Source: Shinella yambaruensis (GTDB lineage Bacteria; Pseudomonadota; Alphaproteobacteria; Rhizobiales; Rhizobiaceae). From it: DNA of 64,000 bases. The notes beneath the pieces are model-generated. The model did not search any database, was not told where the DNA came from, and was given only the letters and a program-made list of their open reading frames with translations. Made by a program: the position numbers and the translations under genes. This document shows, piece by piece, positions 36,683-45,159 of this stretch (positions are counted from its first letter, which is position 1; the number at the start of each line of letters is the position of its first letter). The stretch spans positions 1 through 64,000 of the forward strand of contig NZ_JALJCK010000001.1 in assembly GCF_022899355.1 (NCBI RefSeq). The letters are read 5' to 3'.

Positions 36683-39600
36683 ATGCGCATGTTCAGGACA
36701 TCATTCTTCAGCCCCGGCGCCCGGCTTGCCGCTGCCTTCGGCCTCGCCGTGGCGGCATTCTGTCCGACCGGGGCGCTCGCCGTCGATCAGTTCGCGCCGG
36801 ATGCCTTCGGCACCTACAAGGCGGATGCGGAAAACGGCAAGCTCCTGTTCAATGCCGCCGGCTGCGGCGCCTGCCACGGCTCCGGCGACAATACCGAGCT
36901 TCTGTCCGGCGGCATGGAGATGCAGACGGCGATCGGCAAGTTCTTCGCGCCGAACATTTCCGCCCATCCGAACGGCATCGGCGGCTGGTCCAATGCGGAC
37001 TTCCTGAACGCCGTGATGGTCGGGCTCAAGAAGGACGGCGACAATCTCTACCCGGTGATGCCGTACACGTCCTATGGCGGCATGAAGCCGGAGGACGTGC
37101 TGGACATCAAGGCCTATATCGAGACGCTGCCGCAATCCGATGCCGCCTCGAAGGAACACGAGATCGCCTTCCCGTTCAGCCGCCAGACGACGATCACGCT
37201 CTGGAAGCGCAGCCATTTCACCGTGCAGGCCTACCAGCCGCGCGAGGAGACGCAGATGGAGCGCGGCCGCTACCTGGTCGAGAATGTCGGCGGCTGCGGC
37301 GATTGCCACACGCCGCGCACCACGACCTATGGCCTCGATCTCGCCCGCGCCTATGAGGGGGAGAAGGGCCTGACCGGCGCGGTCGCGCCCGATATCACCA
37401 AGGCGCGCATGAGCGGCCTTGCCTCGCACGAGGTCTTCACCAGGGGCCTGATCGACGAGGGCAAGAAACTCTCCGGTTCGCCGCTGTCCGACCCGGTCAT
37501 GCGCCGCATCGCGCAGGGCCTCTCGACGCTCTCCGACGAGGACAAGCAGGCGATGTACGCCTTCCTCGCCGACCGCGAGGTGAAGGTGACGCCGGTCGAG
37601 ACCAGCACCGCGCCGGTCTGCAGCGAAGCGACTGCCGAAAGTGCCCTGACCGCCGGCGGCGGCAGCGCCGAGTTCGCCTCGGCGGCAGACGCCTTCATCG
37701 GCAAATATTGCCGCAACTGCCATGGCCCGGGCGAAAGCTCGCAAGGCTCGTTCCCGGCGGGCGACCTTGCCTCGATCGCCGCCAATCCGGCCTTCGTGAC
37801 TCCCGGCGATGCCGCCAAGTCGCTGCTCTACACCAGCGTCACCAGTGGCCGCATGCCGCTCGGCAAGCGCCCGGACGATGCGGAGGTGCAGAGCCTTGCC
37901 AACTGGATCAACTCGCTGAACAAGGACGCCATCCCGACCGCCGTCTCCGCCACGAAGACCGAGCGCTCGCGGCCGATGCTGAAATATCTCGACTTCGTCG
38001 AGCTGGCGCTGCGCGACATCTCCAGGGTCGACGAGCACGACCAGCCGTTCATGCGCTACTTCAGCTATCGCGACCAGTACAATGGCATGATGAGCTGCGA
38101 ATCGCACGAGACCTTCCTGAAGCGCATGAGGGTGCTGGCCGGCGGCTTCAAGAAGCTGCTCAACTCGCTCTCCTACGGGCCGGAGCTGGTGCTGCCGGAA
38201 GAGGTGGAGGGCTCCGACGGCCTGCTCGTGCGCGTCGACCTGCGCGATCTCGAATGGAGCCAAGAGGACTACGACTTCCTGATCAACGAATATTTCTACG
38301 GCGTAGACCCCGTCAGCGACGCCCAGCTGCACTCGCTTGCCAAGGCGACGCAGACGCAGCTGCCGATCATGCGCGTCGACTGGTTCATGAGCAACGGCGC
38401 CCGGCCGAAGGTCTATAACCGCCTCATGAAACTGCCGACGAACATCGCCGAGCTGGAAAAGCGTTTCGGCGTGCCCGTCGAGCAGAACATCGAGCGCCGC
38501 CGCATCGTCCGCGCCGGCTTTGCCGACGGTTCCTCGGGTGTTTCCGACCACAACCGCATGCTGGAACGGCACGACATGCCCTTCGGCGGCTACTACTGGA
38601 AATCCTACGACTTTGCCGGCGACGTCGGCCGGCAGGTGCTGAAGCGCTTCCCGGCAGGTCCGGAGGGCATTCGCCTGAAGGCCGGCCTCCAGCCCTTCGA
38701 GCATGACGGCGGCGAAATGATCTTCTCGCTCCCGAACGGCATGCAGGGCTACTACCTGTCGACCAACAAGGGCGACCAGCTCGACATCGGCCCGACGGCG
38801 ATCGTTTCCTTCCGCAAGCGGCCGATCGGCAAGGGCGTCGAGATCATCAATGCGCGCTCGTGCTTCGACTGCCATTTCGACGGCATCCTTTCGAAGCGCG
38901 ACCAGCTCCGCGAGCATATCGAGACCTCGACGCTGTTCTCCAAGGACCAGCAGGACGAGCTGCTCGCCATCTACGTGCCGCAGGAGGAGCTGAACGAGGT
39001 CTACAAGCGCGACACGGATCGCTTCGTCGCCGCGCTCGACCGCCTCGGCATCACGGAACCGACGGCCGGCGGCGGCAAGACCAGCCTGAAGGCGCCCGGC
39101 GGCGCGGAGATCTTCACCTACTTCGCCGACAAGTACGAGGACGAGCTGAACTTCGAGCAGCTTGCGGCCGAGTTCGACATGACGCCGGAAGAGTTCTCGT
39201 CCGACATCCGCCGCCTCACCGACGTCAATGCGCTGCGCATCGGCCTCGACTGGGTCGCCACGCTCGAGGCGGGGGCCACGATCCCGCGCGTCGAGGTCGA
39301 GGAGCAATATGCCTTCATGCTGCAGCCGCTGCTCCAGCTCGAGCCGCTGAAGCGCGGCGTCAACCCGGACGGGGCGGTGAACACGGCAGGCAATACCGGC
39401 TACCAGCAGCCGGAACAGAAGCAGGAGCAGGCGGTCGCAAACAACGACGCCTACCAGCAGCAGCCCGAGCAGAAGCAGGAGCAGGCCGCCGCCAGCAACG
39501 ACGCCTACCAGCAGGCGGGCACGCAGGGCCAGGCGACCGGCGGCGACCAGTCCGCGAGCGCGAGCTATGTCGTGCCGGCCTACAAGCAGGACGACAAGGC

Positions 39601-40036
39601 CAAGGAGAGCAAGGTGAAACTTGCCGTCCATGTGGCATCGACAAGTGCGAAGGTGGGGGACTACCTTGCCTTTGAACTGAGCACCAACCATGCCTGCGAG
39701 CTGCAGGTGATGTATGTGGAGGATACCGGCAACGTGGAGATCATTCCGGACGTGATGATCGGCAATACGACGCTGAATGCCGGGGAACGCCGCCTGATCC
39801 CGCAGCCGGGCACGGGCAACCTCACCTTCGATTCGCCGTCGCCCGGCGAAACGATGATCGCCTACTGCCGCATCGGCGGCCTTGGCGACCAGAAGCTGAC
39901 GGCCGAAAAAGCCAAGGAACTGGCCGCAAGCACGAAGCAGCCGGTAACGCGGGGCCTTGCCATCAATCTCGCCAAGCAGGCCGAGAAGGACAACGGGGCA
40001 AGCGGCGTCCAGATGGTGACGTTCGAGATCAAATGA
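36683..40036 (+). CDS. Exported tetrahaem c-type cytochrome with DUF4384-like C-terminus
   Basis: A 1117-residue exported protein. A signal peptide (ARLAAAFGLAVAAFCPTGALA, to about residue 33) precedes four haem-c sites: CGACH (61-65), CGDCH (205-209), CRNCH (343-347) and CFDCH (727-731). The first two lie in domains like the cytochrome subunit of membrane alcohol/gluconate dehydrogenases (PNISAHPNGIGGWSNADF, LYPVMPYTSYGGM). A long central region (about 430-720) I cannot assign. Residues 907-941 hold two Gln-rich tandem repeats, and about 970-1065 resemble DUF4384, the domain also at the ends of both caspases downstream. ATG 36683 was preferred over upstream starts because it begins the signal peptide. 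Followed by a hairpin, then the OmpA gene. Confidence 0.85.
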   Translation: MRMFRTSFFSPGARLAAAFGLAVAAFCPTGALAVDQFAPDAFGTYKADAENGKLLFNAAGCGACHGSGDNTELLSGGMEMQTAIGKFFAPNISAHPNGIGGWSNADFLNAVMVGLKKDGDNLYPVMPYTSYGGMKPEDVLDIKAYIETLPQSDAASKEHEIAFPFSRQTTITLWKRSHFTVQAYQPREETQMERGRYLVENVGGCGDCHTPRTTTYGLDLARAYEGEKGLTGAVAPDITKARMSGLASHEVFTRGLIDEGKKLSGSPLSDPVMRRIAQGLSTLSDEDKQAMYAFLADREVKVTPVETSTAPVCSEATAESALTAGGGSAEFASAADAFIGKYCRNCHGPGESSQGSFPAGDLASIAANPAFVTPGDAAKSLLYTSVTSGRMPLGKRPDDAEVQSLANWINSLNKDAIPTAVSATKTERSRPMLKYLDFVELALRDISRVDEHDQPFMRYFSYRDQYNGMMSCESHETFLKRMRVLAGGFKKLLNSLSYGPELVLPEEVEGSDGLLVRVDLRDLEWSQEDYDFLINEYFYGVDPVSDAQLHSLAKATQTQLPIMRVDWFMSNGARPKVYNRLMKLPTNIAELEKRFGVPVEQNIERRRIVRAGFADGSSGVSDHNRMLERHDMPFGGYYWKSYDFAGDVGRQVLKRFPAGPEGIRLKAGLQPFEHDGGEMIFSLPNGMQGYYLSTNKGDQLDIGPTAIVSFRKRPIGKGVEIINARSCFDCHFDGILSKRDQLREHIETSTLFSKDQQDELLAIYVPQEELNEVYKRDTDRFVAALDRLGITEPTAGGGKTSLKAPGGAEIFTYFADKYEDELNFEQLAAEFDMTPEEFSSDIRRLTDVNALRIGLDWVATLEAGATIPRVEVEEQYAFMLQPLLQLEPLKRGVNPDGAVNTAGNTGYQQPEQKQEQAVANNDAYQQQPEQKQEQAAASNDAYQQAGTQGQATGGDQSASASYVVPAYKQDDKAKESKVKLAVHVASTSAKVGDYLAFELSTNHACELQVMYVEDTGNVEIIPDVMIGNTTLNAGERRLIPQPGTGNLTFDSPSPGETMIAYCRIGGLGDQKLTAEKAKELAASTKQPVTRGLAINLAKQAEKDNGASGVQMVTFEIK
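39401..39505 (+). repeat. Tandem Gln-rich coding repeat in the cytochrome gene
   Basis: Two near-identical units encode YQQPEQKQEQAVANNDA and YQQQPEQKQEQAAASNDA (51 and 54 bases), followed by a third partial YQQ. They form a hydrophilic linker between the haem region and the DUF4384-like domain. The second caspase carries a similar Gln-rich linker (QQYQQPQTGGDTQQQ) in the same place. Confidence 0.85.
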
Positions 40037-40045
40037 TGCATGGGG

Positions 40046-40065
40046 CAGGGGCCTTCGGGCCCCTG
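40046..40065 (+). terminator. UUCG-loop hairpin between cytochrome and OmpA genes
   Basis: Perfect stem CAGGGGCC/GGCCCCTG closed by TTCG, 9 bases after the cytochrome stop, then TCCGTTTCTT. The T-run is imperfect, so it may only reduce read-through into the downstream genes. Confidence 0.6.
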
Positions 40066-40103
40066 TCCGTTTCTTCCATGAGGATATGAGGGCTGGACCG
40101 ACA

Positions 40104-40997
40104 ATGCTGAAGCGATCCCTTGCAGCGACACTTTTCGTACTGGCCGGAGCGGCTCCGGCTGCCGCGGCCTGCGATGCCTTTACCGGCGTTGTCGAGGCGC
40201 TCAACGCAGGGGACGAACAGAAGGCGCACGCGCTCGCCGAAACGGCCGGCACGGCCAATTGCAGCGCCAACGAGCGCGCGCTCACCGGCCGCGTCGCATC
40301 GCTCGTCACCTTCAACCGCATCGTCGCCGCTGTCGGCGCCGGCGGAAAGCTTTCCGACCACCGGCAGGCGCTGGAAGACCTGCAGCGCCAGTATGGCGGC
40401 CCCTGGCAGGTGCTGGATGCGCTGGGCGACCTCGCGCGCGAGCGCAAGGATTACGAACAGGCGGCCCGCTTCTACCAGCTCGCCCTGGAGGACGGCTCGA
40501 ACGAGACGCTGACGCCGGACTGGATGGCGCCGGACGAGCAATACATCCTGCGCCTCGACAAGCTCGCCAGCGAAATGCGCCTTGCCGCGCCGCGGCCGGT
40601 GCAGCTCGCCATGCGCGGCGGCTGCAAGGTCTCCTTCCGCGGCGTGAAGATCAAGAAGAAGTCGACGCCCGTGCGCTACGTCTTCGGCACGGCGGACTTC
40701 ACGCCGGAGGGCATCGAGGCGGCGAAGGACCTCGCCGAATGCCTGAAGGCGGTCAAGCCCGCATCGATCACGCTGATCGGCCATACCGATCCCGTCGGCT
40801 CGGCGGACGCCAACTACAGGCTGTCCGTCGCGCGTGCCGAGACGCTGAAGGGCTATCTTTCCAGCAACGGCTATGCCGGCACGATCACCGTGGTAGGCAA
40901 GGGCGAGGACCAGCCCTTCAAGCCGGACGACGCCAGCGCCTATGACACGGAGACGCTGAACCAGCTGCACCGCCGGGTGGAAGTGGACGTGGAATGA
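40104..40997 (+). CDS. Exported OmpA-domain protein
   Basis: A 297-residue protein with a signal peptide (LKRSLAATLFVLAGAAPAAAA) and a C-terminal OmpA-like peptidoglycan-binding domain (about 190-297): ITLIGHTDPVGSADANYRLSVARAETLKGYL has the Asp and Arg that bind meso-diaminopimelate. Before it lies an alpha-helical region with a TPR-like stretch (WQVLDALGDLARERKDYEQAARFYQLALEDG). No beta-barrel is visible, so it would be a periplasmic, wall-anchored protein rather than a porin. ATG 40104 is chosen for the signal peptide, with GAGGG about 10 bases upstream. Its stop overlaps the first caspase start by four bases (ATGA). Confidence 0.88.
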   Translation: MLKRSLAATLFVLAGAAPAAAACDAFTGVVEALNAGDEQKAHALAETAGTANCSANERALTGRVASLVTFNRIVAAVGAGGKLSDHRQALEDLQRQYGGPWQVLDALGDLARERKDYEQAARFYQLALEDGSNETLTPDWMAPDEQYILRLDKLASEMRLAAPRPVQLAMRGGCKVSFRGVKIKKKSTPVRYVFGTADFTPEGIEAAKDLAECLKAVKPASITLIGHTDPVGSADANYRLSVARAETLKGYLSSNGYAGTITVVGKGEDQPFKPDDASAYDTETLNQLHRRVEVDVE

Positions 40998-42676
40998 CCA
41001 GGATGCTGCCCCGCCTGCTGGAGCCTTTCCGCTTTTCCCCGAAAGGCGAGAGCGCCCTGCCATCTTGTGTTGGCGCACCTGCCGGCGCGAGGCCGCTTCG
41101 CGCTTTTGCCGGAACCGCTCTTGCGCTCTGCCTTGCCGCCGCAATGCCGCTTCCGGCCCGGGCCGCGCAGACCCATGCGCTCGTCGTCGGGATCGACCAG
41201 TATCCCAACGATGTCAGCCTCGACGGCGCGGTGCGCGATGCGGAGGACGTCTATCGCGCGATGAGCGCGGCGGGCTTCACGGTGCGGAAATTCACCAATG
41301 CCGAGGCGCGCAAGGACGATATCCGCAAGGCCTGGACCGACATGGTCGCTGAGGCGGTGGCGGGCGATACGATCATCTTCACCTATGCCGGCCACGGCGC
41401 GCAGATGCCCGAACTGGTCGCCGGCGACGAGGCCGACGGGCTCGACGAATTCCTCCAGCTGCCGGGCTTCGATCGCAACCGCTATGCGGAAACCTCGAAC
41501 GAGATCATCGTCGACAACGAGATGAACGCCTGGTTCGGCGAGGCGGAAAGCAAGGGCGTGCATGTGCTCTTCGTGTCCGACAGCTGCTTTTCCGGCGGCA
41601 TGAGCCGTTCCGTCACCGGCAAGAGCCGGCTGGCGCCGGCCGTCACGGTCAAGCTCGCGCCGCCCTCGCAGGAGGCGCTGGCCGGCGCCAATCTCAAGGA
41701 GATCGATTTCAAGCAGGTGACGGTGCTCGCCGCCTCGCTCGAAAGCCAGCCGACGCCGGAGGTCATCATCGACGGCGAGCCGCGCGGCGCGCTCAGCTGG
41801 AGTTTCGCCCGCGCCGTGGAAGGCAGCGCCGACCGCGACGGCGACGGCGTCATCACCCGCATCGAGCTGGAAGACTATATCTTCTCCAACGTGAAGAACC
41901 GCTCGGAAGCCTTGCAGGTGCCGAACTTCATGCCGCAGGTGGCGCGCTCGGAGGGCGAGGTCGTCGTGCGGCTGACGCGCGGCATTCCGGTCGAGACCGC
42001 CACGGTGGCGGCGACGGACACCTCCGATACCGGCGGCGCCGCGACCACGCCGAAGGCCATCAAGCCGGCCAGGGAGCTCGGCTGGACGGGCAGCATCGCG
42101 CTCCAGATCGACGGCACCGCCGACAGGCCGAAGAACGCCGACGGCACCGGCACGCCCTATCGCTGGGATGTGGCGGGCGGCGTCTTCTACACCCCGAACG
42201 GCGATGTGGCGGCGGAGAATGTCGGGGCGGACCGCATCCAGGCTGTGGTCGACAAATATGTGCTGCTTGACTTCCTGAAGGCGCTCGCCAGCCAGAACCC
42301 CGGTTCCGTCTCGCTCACGCCGGCAAAGGACATCTACGCCGCCGGAAACCGCCTGCGCTTCGACGCCCCGCCCGGCCGCTATCCGAACATGCTGGTCTTC
42401 AACCTCGCCAATACGGGCGAGGTGCAGTTCCTCGACATGCAGGTGGCCGGCACGGCCAGCTCGCAGTTCAAGCTGACGGATGTCGAGGTGGTCAAGCCCT
42501 TCGGCGCCGATCACCTGATCACGATCTGGACCGCGGAACCGGTCGACGCGATCGGCGCGGTGCTCGCCGACAAGGCCGTGACGTCCGAAACCCTGCTGAA
42601 GGCGCTGCTGACCCGGCTCGACGGCAAGGAGGCGAGCGTCGCCATCCAACCCCTCTACACGCGGGAAACGCTCTGA
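40994..42676 (+). CDS. Exported caspase-family (peptidase C14) protein 1
   Basis: A 560-residue protein with a caspase-haemoglobinase fold domain at about 58-290: HALVVGIDQYPNDVSLDGAVRDAEDV opens it, followed by YAGHGAQ (catalytic His134) and DSCFSGG (catalytic Cys198). Dyad and spacing fit bacterial metacaspase-like (orthocaspase) proteins. A C-terminal region (about 430-540, AGNRLRFDAPPGRYPNMLVFNLANTGEVQFL) resembles DUF4384. The signal peptide core (RAFAGTALALCLAAAMPLPARA) places it in the periplasm. Residues about 9-43 are encoded by a copy of a rhizobial intergenic repeat (41019-41121). It overlaps the OmpA gene by four bases and the second caspase gene by one. Confidence 0.87.
   Translation: MTRMLPRLLEPFRFSPKGESALPSCVGAPAGARPLRAFAGTALALCLAAAMPLPARAAQTHALVVGIDQYPNDVSLDGAVRDAEDVYRAMSAAGFTVRKFTNAEARKDDIRKAWTDMVAEAVAGDTIIFTYAGHGAQMPELVAGDEADGLDEFLQLPGFDRNRYAETSNEIIVDNEMNAWFGEAESKGVHVLFVSDSCFSGGMSRSVTGKSRLAPAVTVKLAPPSQEALAGANLKEIDFKQVTVLAASLESQPTPEVIIDGEPRGALSWSFARAVEGSADRDGDGVITRIELEDYIFSNVKNRSEALQVPNFMPQVARSEGEVVVRLTRGIPVETATVAATDTSDTGGAATTPKAIKPARELGWTGSIALQIDGTADRPKNADGTGTPYRWDVAGGVFYTPNGDVAAENVGADRIQAVVDKYVLLDFLKALASQNPGSVSLTPAKDIYAAGNRLRFDAPPGRYPNMLVFNLANTGEVQFLDMQVAGTASSQFKLTDVEVVKPFGADHLITIWTAEPVDAIGAVLADKAVTSETLLKALLTRLDGKEASVAIQPLYTRETL
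41019..41121 (+). repeat. 103-bp rhizobial repeat, copy inside caspase 1 coding region
   Basis: Reads TGGAGCCTTTCCGCTTTTCC, GAAAGGCGAGAGCGCCCT and, at the right end, GGCCGCTTCGCGCTTTTGCC then GGAACCGCTCT. This is the same order of blocks as the intergenic copy at 10215-10318 and the inverted copy at 54953-55056, and nearly the same length. It is translated as part of the N-terminal region of caspase 1, including the start of the signal-peptide core. Confidence 0.75.
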
Positions 42677-44229
42677 TGATCCGTTACGCCGCCGCTCTTC
42701 TTCTCTCGCTCTGCCTCGTTTCCGGCGCCAAGGCGGCCGACCGGGCGCTTCTCATCGGCATCGGCACCTATGCCACGCTGCCCGAGAAGATGTTCCTCGA
42801 AGGCCCGAAGAACGACGTGCCGCTGATCGAGAAGCTGCTCAAGGAGAAGCAGGGTTTCGCCCCCGAATCGATCCGCGTCCTGCGCGACAAGGATGCGACC
42901 CGGGCCGCCATTCTCGCCAGCATCGACGAATGGCTCATCGCCGGGACCCAGCCCGGCGACCGCGTCTATTTCTACTTCTCCGGCCACGGCCTTCAGGTGA
43001 AGGACCAGAACGGCGACGAGGAGGACGGGCTGGACGAGGCGCTGTCCACCTTCGACATCGCCGCCGGCGACGGCGACTGGACCAATGTCATTCTCGACGA
43101 CGAGATCGACGCGATGCTCGCCAAGCTCAAGGACCGCGCCGTCTCCATCGTCATCGACGCCTGCCATTCGGGCACGATCTCGCGCTCGCTCTCGCCCAAG
43201 GTCGGCGAGGTGCTGGAAAGCGCGCGCTTCCTGCCGCGCCCCTTCGCCAAGCCGGTGGAGGCGGTCAAGACGCGCGGCCTGCGCATCGACGTCGCGGTGG
43301 TCGACAAGCCCGAAATCGCCAAGCAGAACGGCGTGGAGGCCTGGAGCGCCGCCTCCTCCTACCAGGTCGCCTGGGACGACACGCGCCTGCCGCCGGACGA
43401 GCGCCACGGCGTCTTCACGCTTTCCTATGTGAACGGCCACGAGATCGCCGCGGGCGACAGCAACGGCAACGGCATCGTCTCCAATGCCGAACTGCTCGAA
43501 TATGTGAAGAAGCAATCGCAGACCTATTGCGCCGCGCAGACCCAGTGCCAGAGCCTCGACCCGCAGCTGGAGGTCAACTACGCCCTGCTCGGCGCCAGCG
43601 CCGTAAAGCCGACCGCCGACGCCACCGCCCAGCAATACCAGCAGCCGCAGACGGGCGGCGACACCCAGCAGCAGACGCCCGACTACGGCAAGGTCGAGGA
43701 GGTGAAGGTCGAGAACACCCAGCAGACCGCCTATGTCGCCGCCGACCCGGTGGATGCCGTCGGCGATATCCTCGGCAAGGCCGAGACCGGCGACGTCAAG
43801 GTGGCGCTCTCCTCCGACAGCCTGAAGAACGGCGACGTCTTCCGCATCACCGTGACCAGCAGCACGGGCGGGCACCTCATCCTCTACGACGTCGACAAGG
43901 AGGGCAAGGCGACCCAGATCTTCCCGAACGAGGCGGCCCAGAAGATCACGCCGCTCTCCGCTAACACCCCGCTCACCATTCCGGACGATTATTACGGCTT
44001 CGATTTCGAAGCGGAAGGCCCGAGCGAAAACGTGCTGGTCGCCATCGTCATCGCCGACGACGTCGACCTCACCAAGGTCGCCCCCAACGACTACGGCCTG
44101 ACCAAGGAACTCGACGCCCGCACCACCATCGCCGACATTGCCGGCACGCTGCAGCAGACCTGGACCCGCGACACGGAAAACCGCAGCGTCAACTGGTCGC
44201 TCGGGCTTCTGAAATACGCGGTCTACTGA
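42676..44229 (+). CDS. Exported caspase-family (peptidase C14) protein 2 with DUF4384 domain
   Basis: A 517-residue protein. A signal peptide (MIRYAAALLLSLCLVSGAKA) is cleaved before the caspase domain (about 22-300): RALLIGIGTYATLPEKMF, YFYFSGHGLQ with catalytic His104, and IDACHSGT with Cys163. A Gln-rich linker (about 320-345) leads to a clear DUF4384-type domain (about 375-470, GDVFRITVTSSTGGHLILYDVDKEGKATQIFPN). It starts one base inside the caspase 1 stop (TGATG), so both are coupled. The two caspases differ strongly in sequence, so they are not recent duplicates and probably act as a pair. Confidence 0.9.
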   Translation: MIRYAAALLLSLCLVSGAKAADRALLIGIGTYATLPEKMFLEGPKNDVPLIEKLLKEKQGFAPESIRVLRDKDATRAAILASIDEWLIAGTQPGDRVYFYFSGHGLQVKDQNGDEEDGLDEALSTFDIAAGDGDWTNVILDDEIDAMLAKLKDRAVSIVIDACHSGTISRSLSPKVGEVLESARFLPRPFAKPVEAVKTRGLRIDVAVVDKPEIAKQNGVEAWSAASSYQVAWDDTRLPPDERHGVFTLSYVNGHEIAAGDSNGNGIVSNAELLEYVKKQSQTYCAAQTQCQSLDPQLEVNYALLGASAVKPTADATAQQYQQPQTGGDTQQQTPDYGKVEEVKVENTQQTAYVAADPVDAVGDILGKAETGDVKVALSSDSLKNGDVFRITVTSSTGGHLILYDVDKEGKATQIFPNEAAQKITPLSANTPLTIPDDYYGFDFEAEGPSENVLVAIVIADDVDLTKVAPNDYGLTKELDARTTIADIAGTLQQTWTRDTENRSVNWSLGLLKYAVY

Positions 44230-44447
44230 CAGCACCTCCGACGGCGGCCTGCCAGCCGCTCATAATATGCGCGATCGGAAGAGCGGGAGTTGCGGCCGGT
44301 CACCTCATGCTTTGCGCGACTTGGCGGAGGTCGCGGCCCATGGCCTGCCCGACAGGGTCCGAGTCGGGGAAGGGGGAAAGCATCCGTGTCGAGGCTTTTG
44401 CAGATCGAAGAGCCCAGATCGACGCATTCGCGTCGGCATGGCTGGCT

Positions 44448-44762
44448 TCAAAACGAGTCGGGTAGCTGTGCGCTTGGTTGCCGCGCCTCTTTTTCGGATG
44501 CGGTGAAGGCATTGAGGCCGTAGTAGCCAGCCAGCATGAGGGCGGCTCCGGCCGACGTCAAAATCAATCCCTTCCTCAACCCCTGCATCTGCGTTTCTTT
44601 GCTTGCGGGTTTGCCAAGGGCGCGGGCCAGCCTGTGGGCATGTCCTTCGTCGGCGAAACCGACCAGGTGCGAAACGATCCATCGTGCGCCGCCGATCACG
44701 AGGCCTGCGCCGCCTGCGAAAACGACAACCAGAACCAGAAAAATGAACAGCTCCATATCCAT
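44448..44762 (-). CDS. Small membrane protein, two helices
   Basis: A 104-residue protein I cannot assign. Helix one is at the N-terminus (ELFIFLVLVVVFAGGAGLVIGGA) and helix two near residues 65-83 (GLILTSAGAALMLAGYYGL), with a charged segment between (GHAHRLARALGKPASKETQMQG). ATG 44762 is used because GGGAGG lies 6 bases upstream. It is convergent with the caspase operon, with 218 bases between, and has no clear partners. Confidence 0.55.
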   Translation of the reverse strand: MDMELFIFLVLVVVFAGGAGLVIGGARWIVSHLVGFADEGHAHRLARALGKPASKETQMQGLRKGLILTSAGAALMLAGYYGLNAFTASEKEARQPSAQLPDSF

Positions 44763-44881
44763 GACGGCCTCCCTGCGCTCTTCGACCATGGTCGATGCAA
44801 TCCCGCAGCAACGCGTATTCGTGGCGCTGCGAGACTGTACGCGGCATGTGTGAGGGTCATTTTAGCCCGTTTGGGCTGATT

Positions 44882-44906
44882 TCAAAGGCTAAGCCTTTGA
44901 TTTTTT
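44882..44906 (+). terminator. Hairpin with T-run beside tRNA-Lys
   Basis: Stem TCAAAGGC/GCCTTTGA around TAA, followed on the plus strand by TTTTTT. On the plus strand it has terminator form and would stop transcripts running into the antisense side of the tRNA. On the minus strand the A-run precedes the stem, so it is not a conventional terminator for the tRNA itself. Confidence 0.55.
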
Positions 44907-44981
44907 GGTGAGCGCGCAGGGATTCGAACCCTGGACCTACTGATTAAAAGTCAGTTGCTCTACCGGCTGAGCTACGCGCTC
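44906..44981 (-). tRNA. tRNA-Lys (anticodon TTT)
   Basis: A 76-base minus-strand tRNA with encoded CCA. Acceptor stem GAGCGCG/CGCGCTC with discriminator A, D-arm GCTCAGCCGGTAGAGC, anticodon stem-loop CTGACTTTTAATCAG with anticodon TTT, and T-arm CAGGGTTCGAATCCCTG. All stems pair. Confidence 0.96.
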
Positions 44982-45159
44982 CCTGGCGGTGCGAAGGCGC
45001 CCCGCGGAAGTGCGCGGAACATAGGCAGGAGGATTTGCCGGGTCAACCCGGAAAATGCGGCGAAAAACAGCTTTTGCTGCATTTCGCCGCGTTCTCCAAA
45101 AGGTGATTGGCAGGAGAGGGTTTCGGCGGATACTAGGAAGCGCCATTGGAGGGGCGGGC

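Noticed and set aside
39401-39505. CRISPR-like tandem repeat
   Set aside because: Two adjacent in-frame units with no spacers inside a coding region; it encodes a Gln-rich protein linker.
36701-40447. Minus-strand open frame of 1248 codons opposite the multihaem cytochrome gene
   Set aside because: It mirrors the codon pattern of the plus-strand gene, is His/Arg/Asp/Leu-rich, has no domain, and the plus strand has a signal peptide and four haem motifs. High GC content creates such shadows.
40994-44229. Type III CRISPR or phage-defence caspase system
   Set aside because: Both caspases have signal peptides and sit with an OmpA protein and a cytochrome; no CRISPR array, gasdermin-like protein or nucleotide cyclase is nearby.
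44230-44447. Short open frames between the caspase operon and the small membrane protein
   Set aside because: No ribosome-binding site, no family resemblance, and they overlap both strands about equally.
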